A stretch of DNA of 6,108 nucleotides from Candidatus Nanopelagicaceae bacterium. Its GTDB lineage: Bacteria; Actinomycetota; Actinomycetes; Nanopelagicales; Nanopelagicaceae. A model generated the notes under the pieces. The model searched no databases. It was not told the DNA's origin and worked only from the letters and a program-made list of their open reading frames with translations. A program made the position numbers and the translations under genes. Shown here in pieces: positions 1-5,972 of the stretch (positions within the stretch are counted from its first letter, which is position 1; every line of letters begins with the position of its first letter). The DNA is taken from positions 1-6,108 of the forward strand of contig JALQWD010000040.1 in assembly GCA_023260175.1 (NCBI GenBank), read 5' to 3'.

Positions 1-579
1 AGGAATTGAATCGAATGCAAATAGAAGATCTGTGACACCGAGGGCAAATAATGCGATGGTGAAGTTCTTTAGACCTTTACTACGTAAGAAAGTAAGAATT
101 CTGCCCTCTTGCCACTCTTCCTCTTTTGATTCGAAAGCTAAAGTCCAAGCTGTGTAAATCAAGAATGCGCCGAATAAGAAGAAAATCCAGCCAAATCTTT
201 CGATTAAAGTCACGCCGGCAGAAATCATTATTGCTCTTAGAACAATTGCGAAGAGAATTCCAATTAAGAGAACTAAGTGCTGTTTCTCCTTCTCGATTTT
301 TAGCTTGGTCAAAATTAAAATGAAAACGAAAATGTTATCGACAGAGAGCGCGTACTCAGTCAACCATCCCGCAAAAAACTCCTTCTGCATCTGGTCATTA
401 CCCCAATTAGGCAGAAGAGTTCCAAAAATTATCGCTGCGCCAACATAAACAACGGTCCAAAGGGCTGCTTCTAACACCGTGGTCTTCTTATTCCTGCGAC
501 TAATTGCAGCAACTAAGTCAACGGTAGCAAATATAAGCAATGCCCCGATTGTGTAAGTCCACTCTGCATTGGAGATCAT
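1..579 (-). CDS. TerC/Alx-family integral membrane protein (3' end outside window)
   Basis: The reading frame is open from an ATG at 579 to the window edge, giving 193 residues, all N-terminal. Family hallmarks are visible: an acidic Glu-Tyr-Ala-Leu-Ser-Val-Asp-Asn stretch at residues 75-82 inside a membrane helix, and Asp-Leu-Leu-Phe-Ala-Phe-Asp-Ser-Ile-Pro at 184-193. About six hydrophobic segments fall near 8-28, 36-56, 69-91, 101-125, 129-148 and 173-193. A charged cytoplasmic-type loop lies at 150-170. TerC/Alx relatives export manganese or help load metal into exported enzymes, and some are linked to tellurite resistance; which role applies here cannot be read from the sequence. Family members are usually about 300 or more residues, so roughly a third is missing at the window boundary, not by mutation. 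The start overlaps the RNase H/phosphatase stop as ATGA, so the two are probably co-translated. An AGAGGG ribosome site supports this start. Confidence 0.93.
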   Translation of the reverse strand, partial: MISNAEWTYTIGALLIFATVDLVAAISRRNKKTTVLEAALWTVVYVGAAIIFGTLLPNWGNDQMQKEFFAGWLTEYALSVDNIFVFILILTKLKIEKEKQHLVLLIGILFAIVLRAIMISAGVTLIERFGWIFFLFGAFLIYTAWTLAFESKEEEWQEGRILTFLRSKGLKNFTIALFALGVTDLLFAFDSIP

Positions 580-1655
580 CTAAAGTGCCCTCTTTCGTTT
601 ATTGATCGGACTGCTCGTAAGCCATCGCTCGGCCAAATAGAGAATGAAGATATCGAGCATGGGCTGATATCAATATGAAAGAGCGAGTTTGGATTACCCT
701 CTAAAACAATACTAGCCAACTGCTTAATTACTCCGTTGTGCGAAACTACTACGACCTTTTGACCTGGATATCTCTCTGCAAGGGCATCAAAGGCAGGCTC
801 AATACGAGCAGCCAAATCATCATAAGACTCACCACCTGGTGGTGTGAAAGCGCTAGATGAGATCCAAGAGATGTATTCATCTGGCCACTTCTCTTTAACT
901 TCTTGAATTGAGAAACCATCCCATTCACCGAAGCTGCATTCGTACCAAACCTCATCGAAAATCGGTTCTAGTCCAGTTGCTTTCTGAATCTCTTCAGCAG
1001 TCTCACGTGTTCGCTTAAGTGGTGAAACAATTAAAACATCTGGTTTTATCTTTGCTATCTCTGCAGCTACCGCTGCCGCTTGCTTACGACCAGTTTCAGT
1101 TAAAGGCGGATTTAGCTCTCCTACCCCTGAAAACTTGCGTTCTGGAGTCAGAATAGTTTCGCCGTGTCTAATCATGTAAACAAATGTAGGTACTTCATCC
1201 TGACGTAAGCGATCCGTTAGGCGATTAGCAGGTACAACTGGTTTATATCCATCTACGCGTTCGTCTAGCGCCTTATTTGCCAATCGATCTGCATGTGAAT
1301 TCTCTTCACGTGGAATCCATCGATAAGTAACTAAAGATCCGTCGTGTGCTTGTACCGCTGTCTTTGCAAGAGTGCGCATGCCTTCATTCTTAATCTGCCA
1401 ACGGCCAGACATCTGCTCAACAACAAGCTTGGAATCCATTGCTACTTCTACGCGGGCAGTCGGATCGAGCTTATTTATATAGTGAAGTGCAGCTATTAGC
1501 CCGCTGTATTCGGCAACGTTATTAGTTGCAGTTCCGATAAATTCATAAAGCTCTGCAATAACTTTTCCGTGTTCGGAAACTGTTGCACCGTATGCGGCAG
1601 GACCTGGATTTCCTCTAGAACCACCATCCGCCGTAACTTGGAAGGTACGACTCAT
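576..1655 (-). CDS. rnhC: Bifunctional RNase HI / histidine acid phosphatase (CobC-like) fusion
   Basis: This 359-residue protein has two domains. Residues 1-135 are a type I RNase H, which cuts the RNA strand of RNA:DNA hybrids. The four catalytic carboxylates appear as D10 (in DGGSRGNPG), E49 (NVAEY), D74 (MDS) and D123 (HADRLANKAL). Residues 157-350 are a histidine phosphatase of the phosphoglycerate mutase/CobC branch: R163-H164-G165, the Ser-Pro-Leu-Lys-Arg motif with R215, probable acid E239, and H306 in VSHNGVI. A short linker joins them. The fusion matches mycobacterial RnhC (MSMEG_4305, Rv2228c), whose phosphatase half is related to alpha-ribazole phosphatase of cobalamin synthesis; the physiological phosphatase substrate is uncertain. 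The frame extends upstream to 1679, but the start at 1655 is preferred. It forms an ATGA overlap with the zinc-ribbon stop and leaves the usual short N-terminus before the first RNase H strand. No strong ribosome site is seen, so translation is probably coupled. All catalytic residues are intact. Confidence 0.95.
   Translation of the reverse strand: MSRTFQVTADGGSRGNPGPAAYGATVSEHGKVIAELYEFIGTATNNVAEYSGLIAALHYINKLDPTARVEVAMDSKLVVEQMSGRWQIKNEGMRTLAKTAVQAHDGSLVTYRWIPREENSHADRLANKALDERVDGYKPVVPANRLTDRLRQDEVPTFVYMIRHGETILTPERKFSGVGELNPPLTETGRKQAAAVAAEIAKIKPDVLIVSPLKRTRETAEEIQKATGLEPIFDEVWYECSFGEWDGFSIQEVKEKWPDEYISWISSSAFTPPGGESYDDLAARIEPAFDALAERYPGQKVVVVSHNGVIKQLASIVLEGNPNSLFHIDISPCSISSFSIWPSDGLRAVRSINERGHFR
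588..593 (-). promoter_or_regulatory. Shine-Dalgarno for the TerC-family gene
   Basis: On the minus strand the bases AGAGGG lie 8 nt before the ATG at 579, inside the last codons of the upstream RNase H/phosphatase gene. This is one of the few clear ribosome sites in the window, and it fixes the TerC start. Confidence 0.6.
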
Positions 1656-2356
1656 GCACGCACCAATATGCGACGGCATTCTTCGCAGCGAGCAACTTCA
1701 TCGGCAGCAAGTGCATTTATCTTTGCCATGTCGCCAGCATTAATTGCCAAGTTACATCCAGTGCACTGCCCTGAGTGCAGCCTTGCCGCGCCAGCTTTTT
1801 CATATAAATCTGCAAGCGCTTTATCGATTTGTGGGAAAAGTTCTGCACGCGCTGCCAAAGCAATCTTTAGCTCTGCATCAATCGCAGCTAGCGCTGCATC
1901 TTTAGCCACCGCTGCTTCAGCAACTTTGGCAGCAAATTCTGCTTCCTTCGCTGCAAGCTCTTTGATGCGAGCTTTAATATCGTCGGCGCGCATCATTACT
2001 TCAAGTTCGACCTCTTCAAGCTCGGCACGGCGTGCATTTAATGAAACCAGCTCGTGCTGCATCTGCTCAAGTTCCTTAGCGCTACCCTGTCCTGAATTTA
2101 GACGGCTCTCATCTTTTTCGATGCGCTTAACCACTTGTTCGACATCGGTTTCAGCGCGATTGATTTCACCACTTAAATCACTTAGCTCAGTCTCTGCTGC
2201 AATGCGTAAGTCGCGGTTGGTTTCGAATTCAATAGTTAACTCTCTATGAGTTACAGATTCCGGAAGTGTCTTGGTTTTCTGGATAAGCGAAGCGGCTTGT
2301 AAATCAAGGTCAGCAAGTCGAAGCACCTTCAGTTGATCATCAACTTTTGCCTGCAC
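1652..2356 (-). CDS. Coiled-coil / C4 zinc-ribbon protein (MSMEG_4306-like)
   Basis: The protein has 234 residues. Residues 5-180 are almost entirely charged heptad-like helix, rich in Ala, Glu, Lys and Arg, expected to form a long antiparallel coiled coil. It contains the family signature around residues 92-122 (Lys-Glu-Leu-Glu-Gln-Met-Gln followed by a Leu-Glu-rich run). The C-terminus is a C4 zinc ribbon with C198-x2-C201 and C224-x2-C227. Relatives include MSMEG_4306/Rv2229c and the Helicobacter HP0958 protein, which acts as an RNA-binding protein and sigma-54 chaperone. The actinobacterial function is not established, but nucleic-acid or protein scaffolding is plausible. The start is GTG at 2356, since an in-frame TAA lies about 30 nt upstream with no ATG between. 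The ribosome site is weak (AGG 6 nt upstream). It overlaps the RNase H gene by ATGA, a pairing conserved in actinobacteria, which suggests a functional link. Confidence 0.92.
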   Translation of the reverse strand: MQAKVDDQLKVLRLADLDLQAASLIQKTKTLPESVTHRELTIEFETNRDLRIAAETELSDLSGEINRAETDVEQVVKRIEKDESRLNSGQGSAKELEQMQHELVSLNARRAELEEVELEVMMRADDIKARIKELAAKEAEFAAKVAEAAVAKDAALAAIDAELKIALAARAELFPQIDKALADLYEKAGAARLHSGQCTGCNLAINAGDMAKINALAADEVARCEECRRILVRA

Positions 2357-2358
2357 TT

Positions 2359-2395
2359 TTAGCCTACTTTCACTTATGGAGTTTTACTTGGCTAA
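2359..2395. repeat. Short inverted repeat in the gap before the zinc-ribbon gene
   Basis: TTAGCC at 2359-2364 and GGCTAA at 2390-2395 are perfect 6-bp inverted arms separated by 25 nt, filling most of the 46-nt gap between the transporter and the zinc-ribbon gene. On the minus-strand transcript the inner arm lies just before the GTG start and covers its weak AGG ribosome site. It could be a weak hairpin or an operator. No T-run follows, so it is not an intrinsic terminator. The arms are short enough to be chance. Confidence 0.25.
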
Positions 2396-2402
2396 GGATA
2401 AC

Positions 2403-3635
2403 TTAATTAGCTGAAGCGTCGAAATTCCTGAACTTAGCTGACCAAATTGCAAGCGCAACAACTGGAACGGCTGCAAAAACACATAACCAGCCGTAAGTTA
2501 ATGAGCTAATAATTACACCGGCAGTTGCGCCACCGCCTGCACCTGCAAGATTCATAACCAAATCACTTGCACCTTGCGATGAGGTCTTGAGTGTTGGATC
2601 CACTGATGAGCTTAGAAGAGCTGATCCTGCAATTAATGTAAAAGACCAGCCCAATCCAAGTAGGAATAATCCAATTCCCAAACGTGGCACATCGTTCGCG
2701 GCCGCAGTTCCCGAAACAACAGCAGAAGCTAAAAGAATAAATAGGCCAACCTGAATCGTTTTTATTCTGCCAATTCGATCGCTAATGCTTCCCACAACTG
2801 GTGAAAATGCATACATGCCAATTACGTGCACACTGATTACCAAGCCGATAATTTTCAATGAAACATCTACGTGTGCCATATGAACTGGTGTCATAACCAT
2901 TACTGAAACCATTACTAGGTGGCCAATAGCAATAGAAAGGATTGCAAAGAGTGCGATTGGCTTATGCCAGATATGTGAAAGCGCTTCCTTAACGTGCTTC
3001 TTCCCTGCGGCATAGCTCTTGCCTTCTCCTAGTGCTGTTAAATATGGATCAGGCTTTAAAAATAGGTAGATCAGTAAGGAAGCGAAAGTTAACGTGGCTG
3101 CAGAAATCATGTAAGGGCCAGTCAAGCGCGGTAACCCGAAATGTTCCGCTAAATCACCAGCAGGTGACATTAAGTTTGGTCCAGTTACTGCGCCAACGGT
3201 TGAACCCCAAACAACGTATGACAATTGCTTTGCGCGATGTGCCTCTTCTACTAAATCAATTGCAGCAAATCGCGCTTGATATGCAGAGGCGCTAGCCGAA
3301 CCAACCAGGAAGGAACCAGCAAGCATTAAGTAAATATTCGAATTAGTTCCACCAAAAATCGCAAAGAACGATCCGATGACACCTGCAGCATAGCCAATAG
3401 AGAGCGCTAAACGTCTTCCACCTTTTGCCGTTAAGCGAGCAAGAGGTAGCGCCAAAGCTGCAGCACCCAGTACCGAGAATGTTTGCGCCAAGCCAGCTAG
3501 CTCCTCAGAACCAGTAATCGAAGCTACAAGTAATGAGCCTGCTGCAACCGTTCCCGCGGTACCAACACCTGCGCCAACTTGTGCGGCTGTTAAAGTCTTG
3601 AGAGTTTTGCGCTGCAATTTTTCGTGCTGAGACAT
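2403..3635 (-). CDS. Major facilitator superfamily transporter, probable drug/solute exporter
   Basis: This 410-residue protein is very hydrophobic, with about twelve candidate membrane helices, the usual size and topology for MFS. The loop between helices 2 and 3 has a degenerate motif A ending Lys-Gly-Gly-Arg-Arg at 71-75. The matching loop in the second half has the better copy, Gly-Ser-Ile-Ser-Asp-Arg-Ile-Gly-Arg at 282-290. The long central hydrophilic stretch at about 194-224, rich in Lys and His, is the expected cytoplasmic linker between the two six-helix bundles. MFS proteins move small molecules by proton-coupled or facilitated exchange. The substrate cannot be read here; the overall look is of an actinobacterial efflux carrier. 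The ATG at 3635 lies 5 nt after the DUF1801 gene stop with no good ribosome site, pointing to one mRNA and coupled translation. It occupies the position upstream of the zinc-ribbon gene where mycobacteria carry a Nif3-like gene. Confidence 0.9.
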   Translation of the reverse strand: MSQHEKLQRKTLKTLTAAQVGAGVGTAGTVAAGSLLVASITGSEELAGLAQTFSVLGAAALALPLARLTAKGGRRLALSIGYAAGVIGSFFAIFGGTNSNIYLMLAGSFLVGSASASAYQARFAAIDLVEEAHRAKQLSYVVWGSTVGAVTGPNLMSPAGDLAEHFGLPRLTGPYMISAATLTFASLLIYLFLKPDPYLTALGEGKSYAAGKKHVKEALSHIWHKPIALFAILSIAIGHLVMVSVMVMTPVHMAHVDVSLKIIGLVISVHVIGMYAFSPVVGSISDRIGRIKTIQVGLFILLASAVVSGTAAANDVPRLGIGLFLLGLGWSFTLIAGSALLSSSVDPTLKTSSQGASDLVMNLAGAGGGATAGVIISSLTYGWLCVFAAVPVVALAIWSAKFRNFDASAN

Positions 3636-3640
3636 GCGCG

Positions 3641-4192
3641 CTACTTTAACTGACTAATAACCTCTTTTGCCATTGTTTGAAGTAATTTTTCGTCGACTTT
3701 CCAATCAACTGGTACTTGGACTGTCTTTTTTAGCACTTTATAGTTTTTTAATTTTGGTTCAAGCTTTTTAAGTACTTTGGGATCCCAAGGTGCAATCAAG
3801 ATATGATTTTTCAAAATTGATGCGCCAAAAATATAATCATCACCGTATTTGAGCATAGGTTGATTCCAGGCAATCACCAGTTCTGTTTCTGGATATTTGC
3901 TCTGAATTGCTTTGAAAATAGCTTTAATTGTCTTCTTCTTGACTGGATCGTGATCTTTCAAGTATCCATTTAAGTCATCAAATCTCTTGGATGACTTAGA
4001 GCCGCGGCTATACATAACTAGGGCATTTGCATGTGCCTGGCTAAAGCCATGCTCCTCTTTTAGATATGCAACTTGCTCGGGGTATTTCTGTCCTTCCAGA
4101 TCTTTCATCACCTGGAACCAATATTTCATTGGTTGGCCATGCTTCTTTTCTATCTTTGGAAAGAAGGATTCTCTATCTGGATTGTGGGCCAC
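3641..4192 (-). CDS. DUF4287-DUF1801 two-domain protein
   Basis: The protein has 183 residues, is soluble and very lysine-rich, and has no signal peptide. Residues about 6-65 resemble DUF4287 (a Phe-rich start, Gly-Gln-Pro-Met-Lys-Tyr-Trp at 19-25, then a helical segment ending near Tyr-Ser-Arg-Gly at 61-64). Residues about 84-180 resemble DUF1801/YdhG, with YPETELVIAWNQPMLKY at 100-116, then the Ile-Phe-Gly and Ile-Leu-Ile-Ala-Pro strands. DUF1801 relatives have been compared with frataxin-like or iron-chaperone folds, but no biochemical role is secure; DUF4287 is uncharacterised. The start is GTG at 4192. There is no usable ribosome site, and a TANNNT element lies exactly 6 nt upstream, so a leaderless mRNA is likely. 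It is the first gene of the leftward operon, followed after 5 nt by the transporter. Internal ATG codons would truncate the DUF4287 domain and are disfavoured. Confidence 0.85.
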   Translation of the reverse strand: MAHNPDRESFFPKIEKKHGQPMKYWFQVMKDLEGQKYPEQVAYLKEEHGFSQAHANALVMYSRGSKSSKRFDDLNGYLKDHDPVKKKTIKAIFKAIQSKYPETELVIAWNQPMLKYGDDYIFGASILKNHILIAPWDPKVLKKLEPKLKNYKVLKKTVQVPVDWKVDEKLLQTMAKEVISQLK

Positions 4193-4209
4193 GGGGATAC
4201 TCTAAGGGC
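4193..4209. promoter_or_regulatory. Symmetric bidirectional leaderless promoter
   Basis: These 17 bases are the whole gap between two divergent start codons. The core TACTCTA at 4198-4204 contains a TANNNT -10 element on each strand: TACTCT at 4198-4203 on plus, and TAGAGT at 4204-4199 on minus. Exactly 6 nt separate each element from its start codon (ATG at 4210, GTG at 4192), the spacing expected when transcription begins at the first base of the start codon. The symmetry centre is 4201. Neither side has a recognisable -35 hexamer, and the only purine run (AAGGG at 4204-4208 region) is too close to the ATG to serve as a ribosome site. Leaderless mRNAs with TANNNT elements are common in actinobacteria. 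That both elements are used is inference. Confidence 0.6.
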
Positions 4210-4965
4210 ATGGATTTCCTTTATCTAGCGCTCTTTGGGGCAACACTTCTGGCATTGATTTATTTAATTCGTTCACTGCGCGCACTCCACCATAAAGTCG
4301 GAAAACAAACTGAACGCTTAGCTGCAGGAATTCAAAAAGTAAATGAGCAGAGCCGTACTTCATCAATTAATGACTACCGCCAACTAGAGGCATTTGTTCA
4401 ATTAAATTCATTACTTAAATTCAACGCTCCACTACCTGCAACACGTGGTTGGGTTGCCTCCCCCGATTTACTTTTAACTTTGGCACATGTTGTTCGCACA
4501 TTTAAACCAAAATTAGTTGTAGAACTTGGATCTGGTGTTTCAACTGTCGTTATGGCAAAAGCCGGTGCAAAGAAAATTATTAGTTTTGATGGATCAGAGG
4601 AATATGCAGGTCACACACGCAATTTACTTGCGGCCCATGGTGCAAAAAGTGCTGAAGTCAGATATTCAAAACTTGCGCCATATAAGAGCAGCAACGGTTG
4701 GTATGACCCAAACTCATTTAAAGATATTAAGAAGATTGATCTTCTTGTAATTGATGGACCTCAGGGTGGTACTGATTCCAATGCACGTTACCCGGCTTTA
4801 GATGTACTGTTAAGCAAACTATCACCTAAAGCCGTGATTATTCTGGACGATGTAAATCGTCCTGGTGAGCGACGTTTGGCTGAAGATTTCGCGAAAGCCT
4901 TACCTAAGCATTCTTTAACTATTCTCGATCACGAAAAAGGCTCAGCGGTTATCCGCCCAAATTAA
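4210..4965 (+). CDS. Membrane-anchored class I SAM-dependent methyltransferase
   Basis: The protein has 251 residues. Residues 2-22 form one hydrophobic helix followed by Arg/Lys/His, suggesting an N-terminal anchor with the enzyme in the cytoplasm. A short helical stalk (about 23-70) leads to a Rossmann methyltransferase domain (about 85-250). Motif I is VVELGSGVSTVV at 103-114, the acidic end of strand 2 is D127 (ISFDGSE), motif IV is IDLLVIDGPQGG at 176-187, and a strand-5 Ile-Ile-Leu-Asp-Asp lies at 210-214. This resembles the Methyltransf_24-type group, often found with polysaccharide or lipid modification genes, but the acceptor is unknown. The frame is open back to 4066, but those codons lie inside the opposite DUF1801 gene, and the ATG at 4210 starts exactly at the membrane helix, downstream of a -10-like element. 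It heads the rightward operon; the VOC gene follows after 9 nt. Confidence 0.88.
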   Translation: MDFLYLALFGATLLALIYLIRSLRALHHKVGKQTERLAAGIQKVNEQSRTSSINDYRQLEAFVQLNSLLKFNAPLPATRGWVASPDLLLTLAHVVRTFKPKLVVELGSGVSTVVMAKAGAKKIISFDGSEEYAGHTRNLLAAHGAKSAEVRYSKLAPYKSSNGWYDPNSFKDIKKIDLLVIDGPQGGTDSNARYPALDVLLSKLSPKAVIILDDVNRPGERRLAEDFAKALPKHSLTILDHEKGSAVIRPN

Positions 4966-4967
4966 GG
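4964..4967 (+). promoter_or_regulatory. Shine-Dalgarno for the VOC gene
   Basis: AAGG overlaps the methyltransferase TAA stop and lies 7 nt before the ATG at 4975. It supports that start and indicates reinitiation on the same mRNA. Confidence 0.5.
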
Positions 4968-4974
4968 TTCAATA

Positions 4975-5355
4975 ATGTTAAAAATTCAATGCATGACTTT
5001 CGATTCTGAAAATCCAGCCGTTCCTGGCAAATTCTGGAGCGAAGCACTTGGCTGGAATATCACTATTGCAAATGAAGAAGAAGTAGTGGTTGAGAACCCA
5101 GAAGGCGGCGCTGATCTTCTCTTTTTGCGAAATCCAGATAAGCGAGTAGTTAAAAACCGCCTTCATCTAGATATTCGCCCAGATAATCAAGAGACAGAAG
5201 TCGCGCGATTAGAAGCGCTTGGCGCAAAGAGAATTGAAATCGGACAGAGCGCAGATCCGCGTACTTCGTGGGTAGTGATGGAAGATCCTGAAGGCAATCT
5301 ATTCTGTGTTCTGCGCTCTTCCACTGAAGGCGCAAACCCATACGAATTGAATTAA
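4975..5355 (+). CDS. VOC-superfamily (glyoxalase/bleomycin-resistance-like) protein
   Basis: This 126-residue cytoplasmic protein has the size of a single VOC unit made of two beta-alpha-beta-beta-beta modules. Module one contains PGKFWSEALGW at 17-27, the classic helix-to-turn signature. Module two begins near Arg-Leu-His-Leu-Asp-Ile at 62-67 and ends with MEDPEGNLFCVL at 102-113, the standard closing motif. H64 is at a typical metal-ligand position. The first-module position that often holds a His has Gln5/Cys6, so a full glyoxalase I metal site is not evident, as in Glyoxalase_6-type members. Functions in this superfamily range from isomerases and dioxygenases to antibiotic-binding proteins; none can be assigned here. 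A ribosome site at 4964-4967 supports the start. Its TAA stop abuts the ATG of the next gene directly. Confidence 0.9.
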   Translation: MLKIQCMTFDSENPAVPGKFWSEALGWNITIANEEEVVVENPEGGADLLFLRNPDKRVVKNRLHLDIRPDNQETEVARLEALGAKRIEIGQSADPRTSWVVMEDPEGNLFCVLRSSTEGANPYELN

Positions 5356-5607
5356 ATGACGAAGCAAAGTAAATCGAATTGCCCAGTTACAAAGGGCGAA
5401 GTTGACCTAGGCGCGTATTCGAAAGTTGATGGCGTATGGAAAGAACTCGGTTTGGCGGCTCCTGCACGACGTGCGCTAGTGAATAATAAAATTCTAAAGC
5501 TTGCTGATTTGAAGAGATTTACAATAGATCAAGTAGCAGATTTTCACGGCATGGGTCCAAATGCACTAACGGTATTAAAGAAAGCAAAGGCGCCATTTAA
5601 GAAATGA
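5356..5607 (+). CDS. Small helix-hairpin-helix protein, putative nucleic-acid binder
   Basis: The protein has 83 residues and is strongly basic. Residues 32-77 look like an RNA polymerase alpha-CTD/HhH-type domain: LGLAAPARRALVNN at 31-44, Ile-Leu-Lys-Leu-Ala-Asp-Leu at 46-52, then the hairpin His-Gly-Met-Gly-Pro-Asn-Ala-Leu at 64-71. That His-Gly-x-Gly-Pro turn is the usual backbone-phosphate contact of HhH domains. The N-terminal 30 residues contain one Cys (C9) and no recognised fold. Such standalone proteins are widely annotated as DNA-binding or HhH proteins without known targets. The ATG follows the VOC stop with no gap (TAAATG) and has no ribosome site, so it depends on coupled translation. 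Its own stop overlaps the lipoprotein start as ATGA. Confidence 0.8.
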   Translation: MTKQSKSNCPVTKGEVDLGAYSKVDGVWKELGLAAPARRALVNNKILKLADLKRFTIDQVADFHGMGPNALTVLKKAKAPFKK

Positions 5608-5972
5608 AAAGGTTAATTGTTATCGCTCTTATGGGCACATTGTTAGTTGGCTGTGGTGAAAAGAAAGAAGTGCCATTGGCAGCTTGCTATCACGGCATTG
5701 TTGGCGATAGTAACTCTGTTTTCACTATTGATTCACAGAATGGCGAGAAAGTTTCAGGTTCTATGGCCTTTGTATTTGCACAGAAAGATAGTTCTTACGG
5801 AACATACGATGGAATTTTCAAAAATGATGTCTTGACTGCAACCTATACATTCTGGTCAGAAGGTATTGAATCAGTTGGTACAAATGTATTTGAAAAGAAT
5901 GGCGAGAATTTCATTGGGCAGGGTTACACATATTTGCCTGCAACGGACTGCTCACAATTCCTTAAGAAATGA
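5604..5972 (+). CDS. Small secreted lipoprotein, uncharacterised
   Basis: The protein has 122 residues. The N-terminus is a compact signal peptide: basic Met-Lys-Arg, hydrophobic residues 4-14, then the lipobox Leu-Val-Gly-Cys with C17 as the predicted lipidation site. The mature part is Gly-, Ser- and aromatic-rich and likely all beta. It has two further cysteines, C28 and C116, near its ends, which could form a disulfide outside the membrane. A stretch at 65-90 (Tyr-Gly-Thr-Tyr-Asp-Gly, then YTFWSEGIES at 81-90) recalls a repeated pattern in small lipoproteins of other phyla, notably Bacteroidota. This resemblance is from memory and was not searched. The function is unknown. The start overlaps the HhH stop as ATGA, and the stop overlaps the next gene the same way. 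Confidence 0.85.
   Translation: MKRLIVIALMGTLLVGCGEKKEVPLAACYHGIVGDSNSVFTIDSQNGEKVSGSMAFVFAQKDSSYGTYDGIFKNDVLTATYTFWSEGIESVGTNVFEKNGENFIGQGYTYLPATDCSQFLKK

Noticed and set aside
126..323. Plus-strand Arg/Lys/Leu-rich 65-codon frame
   Set aside because: It is antisense to the TerC-family gene; its basic composition reflects the complement of hydrophobic membrane codons.
1656..1679. Eight extra N-terminal codons for the RNase H/phosphatase gene
   Set aside because: They would overlap the zinc-ribbon cysteine-rich end. The 1655 start gives the typical RNase H N-terminus and an ATGA junction like the others nearby.
1569..2249. A 226-codon plus-strand reading frame rich in Ser and Ala
   Set aside because: It is antisense to the zinc-ribbon gene, and its composition is the mirror of the Ala/Glu/Lys-rich coiled coil on the other strand. 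No domain, ribosome site or sensible neighbour supports it.
3032..3295. Plus-strand 87-codon frame opposite the transporter
   Set aside because: It is antisense to conserved MFS helices and has no recognisable protein features.
3987..4205. Plus-strand 72-codon frame opposite the DUF4287 domain
   Set aside because: It is the complement of a coding region, with Cys- and Trp-rich random-looking sequence and no family resemblance.
4066..4209. Forty-eight extra N-terminal codons for the methyltransferase
   Set aside because: This part lies antisense to the well-supported DUF4287 domain, has no family resemblance, and would put the hydrophobic anchor in the middle of the protein.
4526..5835. Short out-of-frame frames within the methyltransferase, VOC and lipoprotein genes on both strands
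   Set aside because: All lie inside strongly supported genes in other frames, and none has a ribosome site or recognisable domain.
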